Source: RGIG3009 sp045590415 | GTDB taxonomy: Bacteria; Bacillota; Clostridia; Oscillospirales; Acutalibacteraceae | NCBI GenBank assembly: GCA_045590415.1 | Contig: JAZNRA010000082.1 | Span: forward strand, 1-8,369 | Length of the DNA: 8,369 bases | Direction: 5' to 3' | In this document: positions 5,743 to 8,369 of the stretch, in pieces | Layout: every line of letters begins with the position of its first letter | Position numbering within the stretch: the stretch's first letter is position 1 | The notes under the pieces: model-generated | Told to the model about the DNA's origin: nothing | Databases searched by the model: none | Seen by the model: the letters and a program-made list of their open reading frames with translations, nothing else | Program-made: the position numbers and the translations under genes

Positions 5743-5764
5743 TACTCAAAATGGGGGTGAATGT

Positions 5765-6505
5765 ATGATATCAGTGGTTACATCCGGAAAAGGCGGTGCG
5801 GGCAAATCCACGGTTACGGCCGGTTTGGGTTGTGCATTGGCACGTCGCGGTCGCCGTGTCCTGCTTGTGGACGGTGATGCCGGATTACGCAGTTTGGATG
5901 TCATGCTGGGGATCGCCGGTACCGCCGTGTACGACATAGCGGATATTCTGGCGGGTTCTTGTCAGCCGGCCGGTGCGATCTATCCTTCTCCCATTTGCCC
6001 CGATGTATTTGTACTGCCGGCACCTGTCGATTTGGAGAAGCTGGCAACACCGGAGGACATGGCGCGGCTTTGCCGCGGCTTTTCCCGTTACTACGACGAG
6101 GTAATTGTTGACTGTCCCGCCGGTATCGGTCGCGGTTTTGAAACCGCCGTTGCGGGTGCGGATCGCGCCTTTGTGGTGACTACGCCCGATATGGTATGTG
6201 CCAGAGATGCGCAGATCATCGCGCGTTTGCTGCGCAAACGGGAAATACCGGCCCGGCTCATCATCAATCGTTTGCGGCCCGATCCGATCTTGCGCGGTAA
6301 GATGCCGGATATCGATGAACTCATTGATACGGCGGCGTTGCAACTGATCGGTGTGTTGCCGGAGGATGAAGAAGTAGCAGTTGCCAACGCATACGGAAAA
6401 CCGTTGCCCGTGGAGTCCAATGCCGGCACTTGTTTTGCCAATATTGCAGGCCGCTACTTGGGAGAAGATATTTTACTTGCCGATTTACGGCGCATGCAAG
6501 CGTAA
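5765..6505 (+). CDS. minD: MinD-like P-loop ATPase (septum-site/ParA superfamily)
   Basis: A 246-aa deviant-Walker ATPase of the MinD/ParA superfamily, closest by eye to MinD. The P loop GKGGAGKST (8-16) has the signature lysine K9 and K14. Walker A' is VDGDAGLRSLDVMLGI (35-50), close to MinD's DxGLRNLD. Walker B reads VIVDCPAGIGRGF, like MinD's DSPAGIE. VVTTPDMVCARDAQII and LIINRLRP also fit. MinD normally dimerises on ATP at the membrane, where it binds MinC and, where present, MinE to place the septum. Here the protein ends at GEDILLADLRRMQA, where MinD would continue into its amphipathic membrane-targeting helix, so it is 15-20 residues short. No minC or minE is in the window. The start is set by GGGGGTGA (5753-5760). 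It leads an operon with the mgs-like gene 30 nt downstream. The gene symbol reflects family, not proven function. Confidence 0.85.
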   Translation: MISVVTSGKGGAGKSTVTAGLGCALARRGRRVLLVDGDAGLRSLDVMLGIAGTAVYDIADILAGSCQPAGAIYPSPICPDVFVLPAPVDLEKLATPEDMARLCRGFSRYYDEVIVDCPAGIGRGFETAVAGADRAFVVTTPDMVCARDAQIIARLLRKREIPARLIINRLRPDPILRGKMPDIDELIDTAALQLIGVLPEDEEVAVANAYGKPLPVESNAGTCFANIAGRYLGEDILLADLRRMQA

Positions 6506-6535
6506 TTGATAACGAAGACAAAAGGAGAGGAACAC

Positions 6536-6949
6536 ATGAACATTGCGTTGATCGCACACGATGCAAAGAAAGAACTCATGGTACAGTTTTGTATCGCTTA
6601 CTGCGGTATTCTCAGCCGTCACAACCTGTGTGCTACCGGCACAACGGGTAAGATGGTGTCAGAAGCAACCGGTTTGCAGATAACCCGTTATCTGAGCAGT
6701 GCTCAAGGCGGCGCACAGCAGATCTCCGCTCGTATTTCCTGCGATGAGATCGATCTTCTTTTGTTTTTCCGCGATCCGATGACAAGCAAAGAAAACGAAA
6801 TGAACGAGAACGATATGTTCCGTTTGTGTGATATGCGAAACGTCCCGGTTGCGACGAACATTGCGTCTGCTGAGGTGCTGATTCACGGCTTGGAACGCGG
6901 TGACCTGGATTGGCGCAATATTGTCAATCCGTCTAACAGTACGAAATAA
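6536..6949 (+). CDS. Methylglyoxal-synthase-like protein with replaced catalytic residues
   Basis: A 137-aa single MGS-like domain, colinear with MgsA, which converts DHAP to methylglyoxal and phosphate. MNIALIAHDAKKELMVQF (1-18), CATGTTGKM (32-40), SEATGLQI (42-49), FFRDP (77-81) and NVPVATNIASAE (102-113) are clear family motifs. The phosphate-binding set is kept (H8, K12, TGTTG, S54). Aligned without gaps to E. coli MgsA, which is offset by 11, the catalytic base D71 becomes A60 (GGAQQ instead of GGDQQ). H98 becomes N87 and D101 becomes N90; D91 is kept as D80. It may therefore bind a phosphate ligand without making methylglyoxal. The frame opens at 6506, but AAAGGAGAGG (6521-6530) before ATG 6536 sets the start. 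It lies between the minD-like gene and hisS (15-nt gap). In many Clostridia, mgsA follows the minCDE-rodA cluster, so this pairing looks like a reduced version. Confidence 0.88.
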   Translation: MNIALIAHDAKKELMVQFCIAYCGILSRHNLCATGTTGKMVSEATGLQITRYLSSAQGGAQQISARISCDEIDLLLFFRDPMTSKENEMNENDMFRLCDMRNVPVATNIASAEVLIHGLERGDLDWRNIVNPSNSTK

Positions 6950-6964
6950 AGGAACGATAACATC

Positions 6965-8278
6965 ATGGCATTGATTACGAAAGCAATTCGCGGTACGCAG
7001 GATGTGTTGCCGCACGAGAGTCACGAATGGCAGTATGTGGAGCGCACCGCTCTTCAGGTGGCACGCGACCACGGCTATCGCGAGATCCGCATGCCGGTCT
7101 TTGAACACACGGAGTTGTTTCAACGTTCGGTGGGAGAAACGACCGACGTAGTACAGAAGGAAATGTATACTTTTGAGGATAAGGGCGGCCGTTCGATCAC
7201 CCTTCGACCGGAGGGAACGGCGGGCGCCATGCGTCTGCTGTTAGAGCACGGCCTTCACAACGAGGCGTTGCCGATCAAGGCGTCGTACGTCACGTCCTGC
7301 TATCGGTACGAAAAGCCGCAGGCGGGCCGTTTGCGTGAATTTCACCAGTTCGGCATTGAGTGCTTTGGCACGGCTTCTCCGATGGCAGATGCTGAAGTGA
7401 TTGCCGTCGCGCACAACGTCCTCAAAGCGTTGTCGGTTGAGGGTGTGTCGTTGCATATCAATTCCATTGGTTGCCCGACCTGCCGTAAGGCCTATCACGA
7501 GGCACTCAAAGCGTATTTTGAGGCGCGTCAGGGCGAGTTGTGCGAAACCTGCCGTGACCGTTTAGGCCGCAACCCCATGCGAATTTTAGATTGCAAATCG
7601 CCGATATGCTCCGCGATCGCCGCGGATGCACCGGTTATTGTGGATTATTTGTGCGACGATTGTAACGAGCATTTCCATAAGGTGCAAGACTATCTGACTG
7701 CCGCCGGTATTGAGTTTTCGCTCGATCCGCATATTGTGCGCGGCTTGGATTATTATACCCGTACGGTGTTTGAGTTTGTGTCCGATGCGCTCGGTGCACA
7801 GGCAGTTGTCTGCGGCGGCGGCCGTTATGACGGTTTGTGCGAAGAACTCGGCGGACCGCATCTGCCGTCGCTCGGCTTCGGCATGGGTCTTGAGCGGTTG
7901 TTGATGGTCTTGCACGCGCAGAATGCGCCGATCCCGAAAGAACCCACCTGTGATTTGTATCTTGCCTCAATGGGCGATGCAGCGGCAAAGCGTTGCTTTG
8001 CGCTCGCCAATCAGTTGCGTGAGGGCGGCGTTTCGGTGGAGTGTGATACGGTCGGCAGAGGGCTGAAAGCACAGATGAAATATGCTGATAAGTTGCATGC
8101 TTTGTACACCATCGTCGTGGGTGATACGGAGCTTGAAACCGGCAAAGCTAAACTCAAGGATATGGCGACCGGTGAGGTCACGGACGTGGACCTTGACGAC
8201 GGACTTTACACGGTTTTATACAATAAATCGCTGGATCGGCAGTTTGCCGACGTGGCACAACTGTTAGGGGATATGTAA
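6965..8278 (+). CDS. hisS: Histidyl-tRNA synthetase
   Basis: A class IIa synthetase charging tRNA-His; 437 aa, slightly above the usual length of about 420-430. KAIRGTQDVLP (6-16) opens the protein. Motif 1 is near 38-48, and RPEGTAGAMR (81-90) binds histidine/ATP. Motif 2 is CYRYEKPQAGRLREFHQFG (112-130). The HisA motif VRGLDYYTRTVFEF (258-271) contains the catalytic arginine R259. CGGGRYDGL (283-291) and motif 3 LGFGMGLERL (303-312) follow, then the anticodon-binding domain (about 327-437). The insertion domain is Cys-rich: C170/C173, C193/C196, C210, C215 and C230/C233, possibly metal-binding. The ribosome site is modest (AAAGGA, 6948-6953, 11 nt from ATG). There is no T-box ahead of hisS, so it depends on the operon promoter at 5714. 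Its stop abuts the aspS start. Confidence 0.98.
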   Translation: MALITKAIRGTQDVLPHESHEWQYVERTALQVARDHGYREIRMPVFEHTELFQRSVGETTDVVQKEMYTFEDKGGRSITLRPEGTAGAMRLLLEHGLHNEALPIKASYVTSCYRYEKPQAGRLREFHQFGIECFGTASPMADAEVIAVAHNVLKALSVEGVSLHINSIGCPTCRKAYHEALKAYFEARQGELCETCRDRLGRNPMRILDCKSPICSAIAADAPVIVDYLCDDCNEHFHKVQDYLTAAGIEFSLDPHIVRGLDYYTRTVFEFVSDALGAQAVVCGGGRYDGLCEELGGPHLPSLGFGMGLERLLMVLHAQNAPIPKEPTCDLYLASMGDAAAKRCFALANQLREGGVSVECDTVGRGLKAQMKYADKLHALYTIVVGDTELETGKAKLKDMATGEVTDVDLDDGLYTVLYNKSLDRQFADVAQLLGDM

Positions 8279-8369
8279 ATGGAAACGATCAAAGGAATGA
8301 AGCGCACCCGCTATTGCGGCGAGTTTCGCAGAGAGCATGCGGGTGAAACCGCTACCGTGTTTGGCTGGG
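8279..8369 (+). CDS. aspS: Aspartyl-tRNA synthetase, N-terminal fragment, cut by window end
   Basis: The first 30 codons begin METIKGMKRTRYCGEF, and TVFGW follows at about 26-30. GMKRTxYCGELR...G..VTVxGWV is the typical opening of bacterial AspS: the start of the OB-fold anticodon-binding domain that reads tRNA-Asp. ATG 8279 follows the hisS TAA with no gap (TAAATG). AGGGG (8266-8270) inside the hisS end, 8 nt upstream, serves as ribosome site. hisS-aspS is a common gene pair in Bacillota and supports the call. The rest lies outside the window. Confidence 0.93.
   Translation, partial: METIKGMKRTRYCGEFRREHAGETATVFGW

Noticed and set aside
6506..6535. Upstream ATG extending the MGS-like protein by ten residues
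   Set aside because: The extension contains the AAAGGAGAGG ribosome site, and family homology begins at the ATG at 6536.

Overview
The window reads as chromosomal DNA of a low-to-mid GC Gram-positive bacterium of the Bacillota, most likely class Clostridia (Oscillospirales/Ruminococcaceae-like). This rests on a phenylalanine T-box leader ahead of pheST, an IreB (DUF965) gene, an RqcH/NFACT protein, a MinD-like gene next to a methylglyoxal-synthase-like gene, and hisS followed directly by aspS. Strong AGGAGG-type ribosome binding sites and near-consensus sigma-A promoters fit. The family-level placement is inference.

Layout: (a) 1-447 is the 3' end of an rqcH-type NFACT gene, broken by an apparent +1 frameshift at about 183. 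It ends at a hairpin terminator shared with the convergent gene. (b) 483-1302 is a visibly AT-richer two-gene module. A small XRE regulator (minus) diverges from a threonine-rich lipoprotein gene (plus). The shared 106-bp intergenic region holds a perfect TTGACA-17-TATAAT promoter and two copies of a 22-bp repeat (18/22 identical) that look like operators. (c) 1341-1903 holds ireB and a conserved-looking 99-aa gene of unknown function, both minus, behind their own promoter. (d) 1968-5396 is pheT and pheS (minus), controlled by a Phe-specific T-box leader at about 5410-5669 with specifier UUC. (e) Diverging from pheST, 5765-8369 is a plus-strand operon: MinD-like ATPase, methylglyoxal-synthase-like protein, hisS and the start of aspS.

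Most of the window is housekeeping: aminoacyl-tRNA synthetases for Phe, His and Asp, the PASTA-kinase target IreB, and ribosome rescue. The most unusual items are three. The methylglyoxal-synthase-like protein keeps the phosphate-binding residues but has replaced the family's catalytic acids (the E. coli D71, H98 and D101 positions). The MinD-like protein stops before the usual membrane-targeting tail and has no MinC or MinE beside it. The regulator/lipoprotein pair has a well-defined repeated operator and a C-terminal Cys/His domain. I see no CRISPR array, insertion sequence, tRNA, rRNA or prophage gene.
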